Source of the DNA: Setomelanomma holmii
Taxonomy: Eukaryota > Ascomycota > Dothideomycetes > Pleosporales > Phaeosphaeriaceae
Length of the DNA: 64,000 bases
NCBI GenBank assembly: GCA_010015745.1
Contig: ML978244.1
Coordinates: 1 to 64,000 of the forward strand
Reading direction: 5' to 3'
In this document: positions 44,292-54,894 of the stretch, piece after piece
Layout: each line of letters opens with the position of its first letter
Numbering within the stretch: position 1 is the stretch's first letter
Program-made: the position numbers and the translations under genes
The notes under the pieces: model-generated
What the model was told of the DNA's origin: nothing
What the model saw: the letters and a program-made list of their open reading frames with translations, nothing else
Databases searched by the model: none

Positions 44292-45889
44292 ATGGGCAGA
44301 ATTGATGGCGCAGAGGTTGCAAGGCACAACAGTAAGAAGTCGTGCTGGATCGTGCTAGACTCGAAAGCATACGATGTGACGAGCTTCCTCGGCGAGCACC
44401 CGGGTGGCGCACCTATCATATTGAGAAATGCTGGAACTGTAAGACATGGTTAGAGATTGTGAATAATATTACTGACGAAAGGATCAGGATGCAACAGAGG
44501 AGTTCAAGAAGTATCATCCATTGGACTATATTAGGGACTACCTCCCATCCGATGCATTCCTCGGCCCAGTCGACCCAAGCACCTTCGGCCAACTGCGCCA
44601 AATCAAAGATGAAAAGGCAAAGAAATCTTCCGAAACCGACAATGCCAACGAAGTCCCACATGTCTCCATGTGCGTCGCAACCACAGACTTCGAGCAAGCG
44701 GCAAAGGCTGTAATGCCGCACAAATCCTACATCTACGCCTCCACTTCCGCAAACACCGGACTTTCACTCAAAGGCAACCTCGATGACTGGGGCCGTGTGA
44801 GCTTCCGGCCACGCGTGATGCGCAATGTCGGCGACGTCGACACGCGGCGTAAGATCTTTGGTCACGAATCGCCATACCCGTTCTACATCTCGCCAATGGG
44901 CACCATGGGCGCAATTCACCAAGGTGCAGAACCAGAAATGTACAAAGGCGCTGTCAGGAAGGGCATTCATGCCGTTGTCAGCACAGCGAGTACAAAGTCG
45001 AGCGAGCAGATTATGCAGAGCTTTGTAGAGGAGCAGGAGAAGATGAACGGTGCGAGTCCGACGAGGCTGTTCTATCAGTACTACATGCCTGTTGATCGGA
45101 AGAAGGCCATTGATTTGATGCGCATTGTTAAGAGATGCGGGTATAAAGGACTTTGGATTACGGTTGATACGTCTGTGCTGGGTAAGAGGACTGCGGATCG
45201 CTACTTGCAGGCTGAAGAAGCGCTGGCAGTTGGGATTGAAGAAGAAAGTGCGTCGTCGTGGGAGGCTGGGAACGAGAATGCTTTTGCGCCTGCAATGGGC
45301 GGGCGAGTTGCGCAGGGACAGCTGAGTCCGCATACGACCTGGGAGGACTTGGCGTGGATCCGGAAAGAATGGGACGGCCCGATTGTGTTGAAGGGTATTC
45401 AGTGTGCCGAGGACGCGAAGCTGGCGATGGAGTACGGTTGTGATGGCATCTTGCTCAGCAATCACGGAGGACGACAATTGCACACCGCACCGAGCGCGCT
45501 GATGACACTTTGTGAGATTCGAACGTACTGCCCAGAGGTATTGAAGAAATTGGAAGTGTTCTTGGACGGAGGATTGCGAGACGGAAATGATGTCCTGAAA
45601 GCACTATGTCTGGGTGCGACAGCAGTTGGCGTAGGAAGGCCTTTCTTGTACGCCCTAGGCGCATACGGGTCCAAGGGCGTCGAGAGATGCGTTGACAGTG
45701 AGTTTGCAATTTATTACACATGTGATCGACAGCTAATGAGCGATAGTCCTCGCGGAAGAGCTGCAGACGGGTATGCGCTTGCTCGGCATCACAACACTTG
45801 ACCAGTGTAGGCCGGACATGGTGAGTGCGAGTCGCTTGTTGAATGAGATGTGGCGACCGGATCAATTCGGTGTCAAGAGCAAGCTTTAA
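44292..45889 (+). CDS. Cytochrome b5/FMN L-lactate (2-hydroxyacid) dehydrogenase with SKL end (499 aa)
   Basis: Exons 44292-44438, 44488-45697 and 45747-45889, with two 49-bp introns; total 1500 nt. The N-terminal cytochrome b5 domain has heme ligands His36 (EHPGG) and His59 (KYHPLD). The FMN domain contains YISPMGTMGAIHQGAEP, TVDTSVLGKRTADR, the catalytic LLSNHGGRQLHTAPS and FLDGGLRDGNDVLKALCLGA. This is the flavocytochrome b2 architecture. Unlike the mitochondrial enzyme it starts MGRIDGAEV with no targeting presequence, and it ends in -KSKL, a canonical peroxisomal PTS1. I infer a peroxisomal 2-hydroxyacid dehydrogenase or oxidase; the electron acceptor is unknown. Confidence 0.92.
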
Positions 45890-46053
45890 CAAACGCTATA
45901 CTCATATGAATATATTGGAAGCGGCCTACGAAAGAGTGCTCGGCGGTGAAATTGGCAGATTTTTCATTCATCGCATGCTACCCATTGCCATGCTAACGCC
46001 AGTAAATGCAGGTATTGTTACATACGTCTCATATCGTCTCACTCATCAGCACC

Positions 46054-47295
46054 TCATTTCTTTGAATCTTCCTTGGCCTTCTCGGCCAACTTCGAGGCCT
46101 CATCGCCCTTCTTTTTGAGGATCTCGCTGATCTCTGCAATCGCGTCCTTCATGATTTTTTGCGCCTCGTCGCCATGCTTCGATGCTGCTTCTTGCAATTG
46201 TCCAAGCTTAGGCATGATTTGATCACCACCTGGGATCTTGTTCAGGTACTGGTCGAGGCCGCCGAAGCCAGAGTCCTTGGCCTTGTCTGCGGCGCTCTTG
46301 ACGTAGCCTTCGAGATCGCCGGTGTCGCCGTTCTCGACAGCCTTCTTGATGCGATTGTAGAGCTGCTGTACGTCGCCGCCCTTGAGCGCATCGGCGTTCT
46401 GCTCAATGAGCTCTTTGACCTTGGGGTTCTTGTCGAGGTAAGGCTTGGCCTGCTCCATGCCCTTGTCCCATGCCTCATCACCAAGCTTCTTCAACTTGTC
46501 AACCTTCTCCTGCACGATGCTCTTGACCTTCTCGATGTTCGCGGGGCTGAATCCGGTCTTGACAACATCACCGATCTGCTGCCATGTCCTGTCAACTTCC
46601 TTCTTGGCCTCGGGGCCGTACTTGTCGCCGTACTCCTTGAGCTTGTCCCAGTTGCCACCGACCTTCTCCTTCAGTGCAGGGTGGTTATCCATGATCTGCT
46701 GCGCAGAGTCGCCAGCGAGATCGCCGATGCGGCTCATGTGCTTCGAAAGGACTTCCCAGGTGCGGTGTGCGGTCACGAGACTGACGTCGCCATTGCCGAG
46801 AACTTGGCGCATCTCCTCGTAGGCTTCGCGGACGATCTTGTCGACCTCGTCGCCATGCTTCTCGCGAATGGCGTCGAGATCGTCAAAAGCAGAGTCTACA
46901 TAACCCTTTGCGCCAGGGATGAATGCGGCGTAACTCTGTGCGGCATTTCGCAGCCATGAAAGGGCCTCGTTTGGCTCGGGAGTGTTCTCCTTGATCTTCT
47001 TGGTTGCAGAGTTGACGTAGTCTTTTGTGGTCTTCGTGGCCATAACAACGTCGCGGGCACCTGAGGTTCGGTAGAAGATGTACCCTACAGTCACAGCTGC
47101 GACAGCGCCGGAGACGGCACCGATCGCTGCATGTGATCCAGCACCAGAGTTGCCTGACGTGGCAGCGCCAGACGATACTGTGGTCTCAAATCGAGCTTGC
47201 TGAGCACGAAGTTGAGGTTTTGCTGCCCTCACTGCTGGGCGGCCAGCGCTGCGAGCTGCGAAGCGCGCATTCTGGATTGCTTGTCTTGAGAGCAT
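46054..47295 (-). CDS. Mitochondrial helical, LEA-like protein (413 aa)
   Basis: The first ATG is at 47295, giving MLSRQAIQNARFAARSAGRP, an Arg-rich amphipathic presequence without acids. A short hydrophobic helix follows (AAIGAVSGAVAAVTVGYIFY), likely an inner-membrane anchor. The remaining 320 residues are charged, Lys/Asp/Glu/Ala-rich and predicted helical, with loosely repeated units such as HGDEVDKIVREAYEEMRQVL, YGPEAKKEVDRTWQQIGDVV and HGDEAQKIMKDAIAEISEIL. That resembles LEA or apolipoprotein-like amphipathic repeats. The function is unknown. It is well formed, has no introns and is convergent with the lactate dehydrogenase gene. Confidence 0.78.
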   Translation of the reverse strand: MLSRQAIQNARFAARSAGRPAVRAAKPQLRAQQARFETTVSSGAATSGNSGAGSHAAIGAVSGAVAAVTVGYIFYRTSGARDVVMATKTTKDYVNSATKKIKENTPEPNEALSWLRNAAQSYAAFIPGAKGYVDSAFDDLDAIREKHGDEVDKIVREAYEEMRQVLGNGDVSLVTAHRTWEVLSKHMSRIGDLAGDSAQQIMDNHPALKEKVGGNWDKLKEYGDKYGPEAKKEVDRTWQQIGDVVKTGFSPANIEKVKSIVQEKVDKLKKLGDEAWDKGMEQAKPYLDKNPKVKELIEQNADALKGGDVQQLYNRIKKAVENGDTGDLEGYVKSAADKAKDSGFGGLDQYLNKIPGGDQIMPKLGQLQEAASKHGDEAQKIMKDAIAEISEILKKKGDEASKLAEKAKEDSKK

Positions 47296-48063
47296 CTTGG
47301 TGTAGATGTGCTGAATCTGGAGGGTCAATTGATTGATGGATCGTACGTTCGAGCGATGCGGGGGTCGAAGAGTTTAAACGAGGTATGCTTTCCAAAAACC
47401 TGGGAATCGTGGCTTTAAGAAAACTGTTCGCTTGCACTCTGTTTGCACACGAAATATGACGTACGGATGATGATCGACACGCCTACCCCTGCAAGCTTGG
47501 TGTTCTGCAAGGAACCATCGTCATTGGTACCTGCTGCCGCTAGCCTGGAAGGGTCAAGCAAAAGCGGGGAGACAGGGGGCGACCGAGGCCCAACGCATCC
47601 TAAAACCACCTTTCAGACACCAGAAAGGCGGCTGACGATTCGTTCACATGTACCGCTTCCTCCAGTACACACCTACATGTGCATGTGCTTAGACAGCCAT
47701 ACTCGAGCTTCCCATCGCGACCCGTAGTCAAGCTTCGCTGATTGGAAGAAGTCATGGACATGTAAATTTTTCAGCGCTGACTCATCTTTCAACCCTTCAA
47801 ACTTCAGCTAGTATCAGCTTGATACCGGGCAATGCTCCACTACTCACGATGATACTCGAAGTCTCTGATCGAATGTCAATGCAGGACTGATGCCAGTGAT
47901 TCCCTGGTACAGAACAGCATCAGAAAGCTGTCTGATTGGCTCCGCGGTCCGCTTCGTCCGGACTATCAACAAGCGAGATCGAGAGGACGTAGGCGCGTGT
48001 AGTCCAATCTAACGACAAACATCTCAGATCGAGGCTAAAAGAGAGAGGCTAGCATCAGGTACT
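47296..48063. other. Intergenic
   Basis: About 770 bp, promoter of the mitochondrial protein and upstream DNA of the HET region. Nothing else was seen. Confidence 0.35.
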
Positions 48064-49018
48064 ATGCCTTCCATCCATGAAAAAGCGGAAGCTACACAGA
48101 GACTCGCCGAGATCTTCGCCCTGCACTCGCATTCAGAAGGGAATGGGATAGATTGGCCATGGCCGAAAGCCAGCTTTAATCGGTTGCCGTATTCGCCCAA
48201 GGTCCGACAAACCATCAGAGACCTACTCTCTCTCAAGGAGCAAATCTCAGCCTCATAATTTGCGGTTACAACATCGTAGGTGCGTGCGCCCATCGCACGT
48301 TGCTCGCATCACCGGGGTCCTCTTTTCTCGAAGAAACGTGTCTCATCAATATGCAGGTTGGAAAAGCACCGATCTGCGCGAAATGGTGGAACAATTATCT
48401 CGCCAAAATCATGGACGCGCAAGATCTGGAAGATCTCGAATATGACATCGCACATGTCAACTTTTTGCTGTTGGACGCCGTCAAAAGGAAGGATTTCCCT
48501 ATGATACATTTACTCGAAGAGTTTGGTGCGCATTTCAACGATTCATTAAGCATAATTCCAGCAAAGTATCAGCCAAAATTGCAGAACACAATCTGGCCTA
48601 CGATATTGGAGACCATGGACGAGATTCTCGAGAGGTTACTGATTAGAGCCGCTGCGGAGGATGAGCTGGTCGCGCGATGGCTCGGGAAAAGTTATAGCCA
48701 GACATTTCCATCCATAACTGAAGATGGCACGTCGCTGAAGAGCGAAAACATTGCGCTCAAGCTGTTGCGCAGAGGCATTGGCCTGCAATACTTTCGCCTT
48801 CCATTCCAACAGCTCTTTGCCTTTTTGCGATCCCTGTTCCAAAAGTTTCTGGTGGGGAAGGGACAGTACTTATCACCTCATTTGCCTTTGACCGCCAACA
48901 CTTCGTGTAGGCTTCACCAATTACTACATGACTGCTGCCTAACGATCTTCCTCGGACGACGATCAGAAACCTCCAACAGCGGTTAAAAGAGCTAGAACAT
49001 CAAGAACTCACAGCAGTC
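48064..49018 (+). pseudogene. Disrupted 5' part of the HET gene
   Basis: Coding-like pieces lie in three frames. 48064-48255 starts MPSIHEKAEATQRLAEIFAL. About 48255-48860 contains WWNNYLAKIMDAQDLEDLEY and AVKRKDFPMIHLLEEFGAHF, the latter ankyrin-like. A short FTNYYMTAA near 48913-48938 leads, after a one-base shift, into NDLPRTTIRNLQQRLKEL and straight into the HET ORF. No introns with usable GT-AG signals reconcile the first two shifts. The usual start of the HET domain (a SYCWG-like block) is not seen. This looks like a damaged N-terminal half. Confidence 0.5.
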
Positions 49019-50332
49019 ATGCAAGAGGCAATTGTTGTCACGCAACGTTTGGGATACCGTTATCTGTGGATTGATGCTCTGTGCATCGTGCAATATTCAG
49101 AAGAAGACTGGTTGCGCGAGGCTGGATGCATGAGCCAAGTGTTCAGCAGCGCGATAGTCACCCTTGCGGTTGGCGATGCCAGTGATCACTTAGAAGGAAT
49201 ATTTCGACCGCGCCGAGGACGCTGTGTGAGACCATTCTGGATTCCATTTTGCAAAGATATACCCTACCGTGAGCGTATAGCCTGGCGCGGTGAAGGTGAA
49301 GTTTACGTGTTCCCGAAAACCGACTTCGTAAGTGCTGGCCCTCGCCCTAAAGGCATCCTCGACACTCGTGGCTGGATTTTACAAGAGCAGCTGCTGTCCC
49401 CATGCCTACTTTACTTCGGCGACGGCGAAATTTTCTGGGACTGTACTGCTGTATCCGCTTCTGAGTCCTCGCCAATATTGACATCGCTCCTGAACGACCC
49501 CAATCCGGATGAGACATGGGCTTTAAAGCTTATACGTAAGACCTTCGCGGCTTCTGCAGATACTGAAACGCTTCGCCTTAGATTTGCTGATGTCTGGAAA
49601 CAAGTCATCAAGAACTATTCCGCACGCCAACTCTCAAAACCAACCTACAGCCTCATAGCCTTGGAAGGTGTTATCCGGCCGCTTGTCGTTCTTCTCGCAG
49701 ATGAGCCCGTGGCTGGTATGTGGATGACTCAGCTATGGCAACAACTCATCTGGTGGGTGAACCCATCGTTGTCAACAGCAACGCCTTCTGGACTACCAGC
49801 AGATCAGAGCTTCATGGCTCCAACTTGGTCCTGGCTAAGCGCTCATGAACCGGTACATTATCATAACTCTCTTATTGCCGACATTGGATCTGCAGCAGGA
49901 CTGGGCACTGCATCCTGTCACAATACCATAGACCTCGAACCCCATGTATCCATCCTTGACGTCCATTCCACCACACTTCCAGGTGCAAATGGCGTCCATG
50001 GTACTTTGACCATATCTGGACCAGCTTTTCACTACTGTCTAAAGCCTAACGACCTTAAGAGTCGTGGCATAAAGCGCTTCAACACAACCAAATGGAAGCT
50101 GAACCCGGGAAAATGGCTGCTGGACCGCAATGTTCAGGTTCCACTCGACATGACTTGCGTCACCATCGTCGAGGACAATGTCGCGAAGATGCTTGTCTGC
50201 ATGTGTCTAACGCTAGACGAGGGGACTGGTATGTGGCGAAGAATTGGGCTGTGCCATTGGGGTGGGCTTGCGTGGCAGGTTGCTAAGTTTGTAGGTGAGG
50301 AACCCAGAGGAATGATATTCATGATCGTGTGA
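49019..50332 (+). CDS. HET-domain protein, N-terminally truncated (437-aa ORF)
   Basis: An ORF from an internal Met (MQEAIVVTQRLGYRYLWIDA) that is the middle of a HET domain: LWIDALCIVQ, then SEEDWLREAGCMSQVF and SSAIVTLAVGDASDHLEGIF, then GILDTRGWILQEQLLSPCLL further on. HET proteins trigger cell death or incompatibility when unlike strains fuse. The first third of the domain sits in broken frames upstream, so this copy is probably inactive, or expressed only as a fragment. The C-terminal 250 residues (W-rich, PTWSWLSAHEPVHY) are typical of the family outside the domain. Confidence 0.7.
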   Translation: MQEAIVVTQRLGYRYLWIDALCIVQYSEEDWLREAGCMSQVFSSAIVTLAVGDASDHLEGIFRPRRGRCVRPFWIPFCKDIPYRERIAWRGEGEVYVFPKTDFVSAGPRPKGILDTRGWILQEQLLSPCLLYFGDGEIFWDCTAVSASESSPILTSLLNDPNPDETWALKLIRKTFAASADTETLRLRFADVWKQVIKNYSARQLSKPTYSLIALEGVIRPLVVLLADEPVAGMWMTQLWQQLIWWVNPSLSTATPSGLPADQSFMAPTWSWLSAHEPVHYHNSLIADIGSAAGLGTASCHNTIDLEPHVSILDVHSTTLPGANGVHGTLTISGPAFHYCLKPNDLKSRGIKRFNTTKWKLNPGKWLLDRNVQVPLDMTCVTIVEDNVAKMLVCMCLTLDEGTGMWRRIGLCHWGGLAWQVAKFVGEEPRGMIFMIV

Positions 50333-50617
50333 GCGAGACAGACGACGCCAAGATCTGAATTCTCGATACGAACATCACGAATAGACACGGTAGCTACGGA
50401 GCATAGCTGGTTGAGCATTTTCTTCGGCCTTTCCACGCACTCGCGCCGTGTTTCTTCGGTTAAAGCTATCACAGTAAGGTCGCGCGAGTCGAGACTGTCA
50501 TCCTGTTTCAATTGATCAGCACGAATGAAAAGACGACATGGAGCGTACATCAGAACTCCCAGGCAAACGAAGGAAACATCTGGCTGATCTCCAAGGTGCC
50601 ATTCAACGTCGAGCTGC

Positions 50618-52983
50618 CTATTCTTCATTAAAGGTCTTGACCACCCTCGCACTCCATCGATGATAATGCTCTTGGGCTCGCTGAAGATGCGAGTCAACGG
50701 TCGCTAAAAGCTTACCAAGCTCATTGTGGTCCCTTTCCATATCAGTAAGGTCCCTTTTCATATCAGTAATATTGGCTAGCTGAATTTTGAGGTCGTAGCC
50801 GATCGAATCGATGAGTTCAAAGACTTCGACTCGTCCCATCTGTGGGCGCTGGTGGACGCGTGGGATTGATGGAACATCCTTCGTCTCTCGTTGTACAGCT
50901 CGTGGTAGAACAGCAGCATATGTCTTCGTGCCTCGTAGGATACATCGAGGCTTCCTAGCAGTCAGATCCTGGTGCTGAGAGGACGGCAATTTCGGAAATT
51001 CTTTGTCTGTCCGACGCAGCTTGAACATTTGCGTTCGCGGCTGAATCCGTAATACCACAACACGCCGTCCGACAGCTAGCACAGGAACAGATGAGCGGGC
51101 TGCACCTATTTGGTTCCACGTTATTCGATTCTTCGCTGACAAGAAGGTTCCGGTCTTGGTCAAGTACAACCAAAATTCGTCGACAATCGTTTCGCCATTG
51201 TCACTCTCTCGCATCGCTCGTTTTCTTCTCTTTGCATACATCTCAGATTTTCCATAGTACTCACCCAAGGAGACGTGGGCTTCCAAAACTTCGTTGATCG
51301 CGTCGACTCGTCTAGCATCCCATGTATCGCGCACACTGTACACATCCGTGTGCTTATCATTGCGCTCGAAACGGATAACCTCAAATCTGGAACGTAGACT
51401 GAGACCAGTAGGCAAGAAGTGTTCGAGGCTCCCTTCCCCGCCTACCAATGCTCTATGCTGGAATGTGAGCCGAATGAAGGGCGTCGGTGGTTGTAAGTCG
51501 TTACCAATTTCGGTACGGACACTGAACCGAAAGCCGATTTCGGCATCTTTCTCTGCGTTGTCTTCTATTAAATCCGACAACTGATCCTTGATCGTCCAGA
51601 AGTAATTCTCAAGTTTGCCCACCCCTCGCATTCGGTCGCGCAGTCGTATCATTTTCTTCGCGGTCTGTGCTGGATGCTTGTCTTGCCCACGCACAAACAA
51701 TGATGGTATCCACAAAGGAGATCGATGGAATCGAGCGTCATGAGACTCCCTGCCATTCCTAATTCTGTGGTTGTTTCGAGCCACTGCAACGACTCTTGGG
51801 CATAGGCTCCATGATTTGCTTCTGCCCGCAAGCTTCCGCCATTTCGACAGGTTTCTCTTACCCGTGCGATCAATATCTTCACATCTATCAAGCGTCAGTG
51901 ACGGCACTTGCGGATTTTCGGCTTCAGGTATTATCTGAGCGTTTGACTCCTGACGCGTGGCTGTGCTAAACCCTTTACTCCTTCTACCCGTTCTAATCGC
52001 TCTCGAGACCACTTCTGCTTGATGAGCGCAGTGCGCGTGTCTCCGCTCTTCTGATTTGCGGAGTGGACGTGGCGCATCGTCTAACGCGAATTCGAATTTA
52101 TCATCGAAGACTCGTTTCGTCGTCCAGTCCAATGTTGGCTGTAGCCTAAGGACTCGGGAAAACAATCTTTCGCCAGCTTCATTGATGCCATAGTCGTATG
52201 CCCATCCAGCCCGAGTGTCTAAGAGAAGCCCACGTCGCTCTCTTACTAGACTTTTGACGGCGTCCGGGCTGCGGAGTTCACCGAATTTGCGGATCAAATA
52301 AGACAGAATGAATGCCAGGCCAACGCGTATATATGTGCCTTTCAAGTCAGCAACGAAAGTTGTATCGGGATTGTTCCAAGGTCGCTTGTCTTTGTTCTGC
52401 AATATCATCCGGGTTGACTTCCACAGCAGGTGGACGAGCTCGAGGTTGATATGGTGGTATCCCAAAGGATTGCTTGGAAACAATCAGTGCGGGCTTTTCA
52501 ACATGAAATCTAAATTTAGGGGTACCTCTGATCGAAGCGCTCGCGAAACTTGAGCGCGCTATACTGAAAGATAATTGGCCGTGTGGGCTCCTTTGGCGTG
52601 TATTGTGGAGAACCTACACGTCGCTTGCTACGTTTTCGATATCGTCGGACTGCTTCTTCCACCTCGTCAATACCAACGTGACCATCCCAAGACTTCTGCG
52701 AGTATACGTAGTGGTAGACATTTTCGAAATCTACTTGAAGTTGTTCTTTGGTTTCGTGTGGTGCACCAATTTGCAGAAGCCGACCAATGTACCAGATTGC
52801 TGTCTCGCTATCGCTTACGATCTTTAGGTCAGACTGCTGCCTTTTCACGGGCGGAGTGTTCGAGTCCCTAAATTTAGATGGATTCCACGAATGCTGGTCG
52901 CCCGCCAGAATCCTTGTCTTGGGACGAGTGTGAATGAAACGTGCGCCCGATTGGGAAGGAGGAAGGCATGAGCTTCTAGCCAT
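50618..52983 (-). CDS. Orphan 770-aa protein, two exons
   Basis: Exons 52983-52526 and 52472-50618, intron 53 bp; the phase is correct and the total is 2313 nt. I recognise no domain. Visible features: a basic N-terminal region, a segment DFENVYHYVYSQKSWDGHVG, and a helical block TYIRVGLAFILSYLIRKFGE. A region rich in Arg and Lys and a beta-rich middle (FWLYLTKTGTFLSAKNRITW) follow. The C-terminal coiled coil contains IQLANITDMKRDLTDMERDH. The gene is convergent with the HET gene, 285 bp apart. It is probably lineage-specific. Its intact frame beside a broken HET gene is noteworthy, but no functional link is shown. Confidence 0.7.
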
Positions 52984-53961
52984 GGTTAATGATCATAAAA
53001 GAATCGCTACCTGTGAGATGAGATGAGCATCGGCTACGAAATCGGCATGAACTTCAGCCTTGCACGGGTTGTTTGATGCGAGGTGCGAGTTGTAATGTGC
53101 AATGCTAGAAGGAGCGAAGAGAATCGCGAGGCTGAGATGCGGCTCAGCTCACCAAGCCTCAGTTGGCGGCCTTCCTTCACGGCCAATCGCTAAAAGTGGC
53201 CAATGAGCATACAACGGGAGGTCGAGAGGGCATTCAATCCCGTATGCAGCGAATAAACGTCCAGTTCTAAAACTTAGCCCGAGGCACTTCCGCGACTGGA
53301 TTCAGTCCACAGATCCGTCCTGCTTGCATGTTCATGCAATAGCAAGGGAGCTTCATCGTCGCAAAACCCTTCTCACTTCAATTGCGCAGCCATCTGAAGA
53401 ACAATGGAAGGCCGCTTGGCTTTATGCTGAGTTTCTTCTTATTGCAGTTGTGGTATACATCGGGAAAAGTCTCAAAAGATATGTGCAACGAATGGAATAA
53501 TTATTAACGCCTCCGATCTTGCTCGGCCTTGACGGCCCTCACGAAGATCTCCCTAGACGCATCAGAGACTAGGTCTCACGAACCTATAAACTATGAGAAT
53601 GACAACAATGACAACAATGACAGTATAGAAAAGGTTGGGTGGCTCTAAAAGGTCGCCAGTCCCAAACATGTGGTGTATGGCTCTGAAAGTTCGCCAACAC
53701 CAAACATACTCGAGACACATACGTTCGGACAAATCTAGGAGATGTCACAACGAGCTCCACGGCGTGGAGGATTTCACACTATGATCATGCTTTACAGGGT
53801 CGTGTCCGTTTGCTAGGTAGAAGTGTCTTGAGTGACAGGCGGAACTCGATAACGATTCGCGACAACTCGCAGCTGCAGTCGAAATTTCTGAAGAATCCAA
53901 CATATGAGTGATTCCAATAAGTAGTCATGGTAGTGGGTTCAAGCGGCAGTTAAAGGACGTT
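52984..53961. other. Intergenic with small repeats
   Basis: About 980 bp. It contains a short ACAATGACA-type microsatellite near 53597-53622 and the degenerate repeat listed next. No gene was seen. Confidence 0.4.
53641..53707. repeat. Degenerate direct repeat, 29 bp, period 38
   Basis: 53641-53669 and 53679-53707 match at 24 of 29 positions (GGCTCT...TCGCCA...CCAAACAT). Non-coding; origin unknown. Confidence 0.55.
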
Positions 53962-54894
53962 TCAGTCTCTCACTGAGTGGCGCTTGTTCCCCTTGGCGAT
54001 TTCGCGGTTGATGTGGCGTACGAGAACATCCTTGCACGAGTATGAGCGCCCACACGTGCAAGCAAATCCGTTGAGACGCTGACTCTTGGGGCTAAGCACA
54101 GGACACGATGGTGCGGAAGTCTTCAGGAGACCTTTGTGGCGTTCAAGGTCTTTGGCGAGCGTGAAAGACTTTCCACACGCATCACATGCGTGCGTCAAGG
54201 TGCAGCATTTTCGGAGATGTTGGCGGAGGCGCAACTCACTCGTGAAAGATTTACCACAGCGAGAACACGCGAGATCGGAGCGTACAAGCCCAATGTCCAC
54301 TTTGCCAATTGGCGCATCAGCTCCCTGGTCATCGATCGTTCCCGTTGTCATTGAGCTGACCGATCGAACAGATGGATTACTAGGGGCTGATGGCGAGGAG
54401 CAAGTCATGGAGGGGTCTACGCTCGGGCTTGGCGTGGCAGAAGCAGTGAAGCTCCTGCCGAGCGACGGATCCGCGATGGAATCCTGAGGGAGGGGATGCA
54501 ACTGCAAGGGGCGGGTGGTTGCCTGATCGGTTGGCTGACCAAGTTCTGAGAGACATGAATTGTGGAATTCATGATCGATTGCGGTGACAGGGTGATCGAT
54601 GGTGCAATCCAAGCTAGAGTTAACAGTATCAGAGATTCCTAGAGGAATACTCCCTCCCATAAACTCGTATGGAAACGGGGGGTACGTTTCCAGATCACTC
54701 TGAGTTGCGCCAAATACATCCCATGTCGACAAAGGATCACTTTGCGAATATTCATAATCACTCCCGAACCAGAAGCCAGCGGTATTCGAAAAGGCGGAAT
54801 CGCGTATCGGGTCATCAAGATATTGGGGGACTTCTGCGCAGCAGAACGGACACGGACGGAACTGAATTATGCAATGATCACTGCGCGACTCTGA
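53962..54894 (-). CDS. C2H2-type zinc-finger protein, 5' end unresolved
   Basis: The frame is open from 54894 to the stop at 53962. No ATG occurs before 54660 (MGGSIPLGISDTV), although sequence upstream of it (QFRPCPFCCAEVPQYLDD; FGSDYEYSQSDPL) looks coding, so a 5' exon is probably missing. The C-terminal third has three finger-like units: CSRCGKSFTSELRLRQHLRK, CDACGKSFTLAKDLERH, and CTCGRSYSCKDVLVRH with a distant last ligand. The middle is Ser/Pro/Thr-rich. It is presumably a DNA-binding regulator; targets are unknown. Confidence 0.65.
   Translation of the reverse strand, partial: SESRSDHCIIQFRPCPFCCAEVPQYLDDPIRDSAFSNTAGFWFGSDYEYSQSDPLSTWDVFGATQSDLETYPPFPYEFMGGSIPLGISDTVNSSLDCTIDHPVTAIDHEFHNSCLSELGQPTDQATTRPLQLHPLPQDSIADPSLGRSFTASATPSPSVDPSMTCSSPSAPSNPSVRSVSSMTTGTIDDQGADAPIGKVDIGLVRSDLACSRCGKSFTSELRLRQHLRKCCTLTHACDACGKSFTLAKDLERHKGLLKTSAPSCPVLSPKSQRLNGFACTCGRSYSCKDVLVRHINREIAKGNKRHSVRD

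Noticed and set aside
43880..44419. 179-aa minus-strand ORF over the lactate dehydrogenase start
   Set aside because: It is antisense to a certain exon with the heme-binding HPGG motif. Some Cys-rich stretches looked protein-like but match no family.
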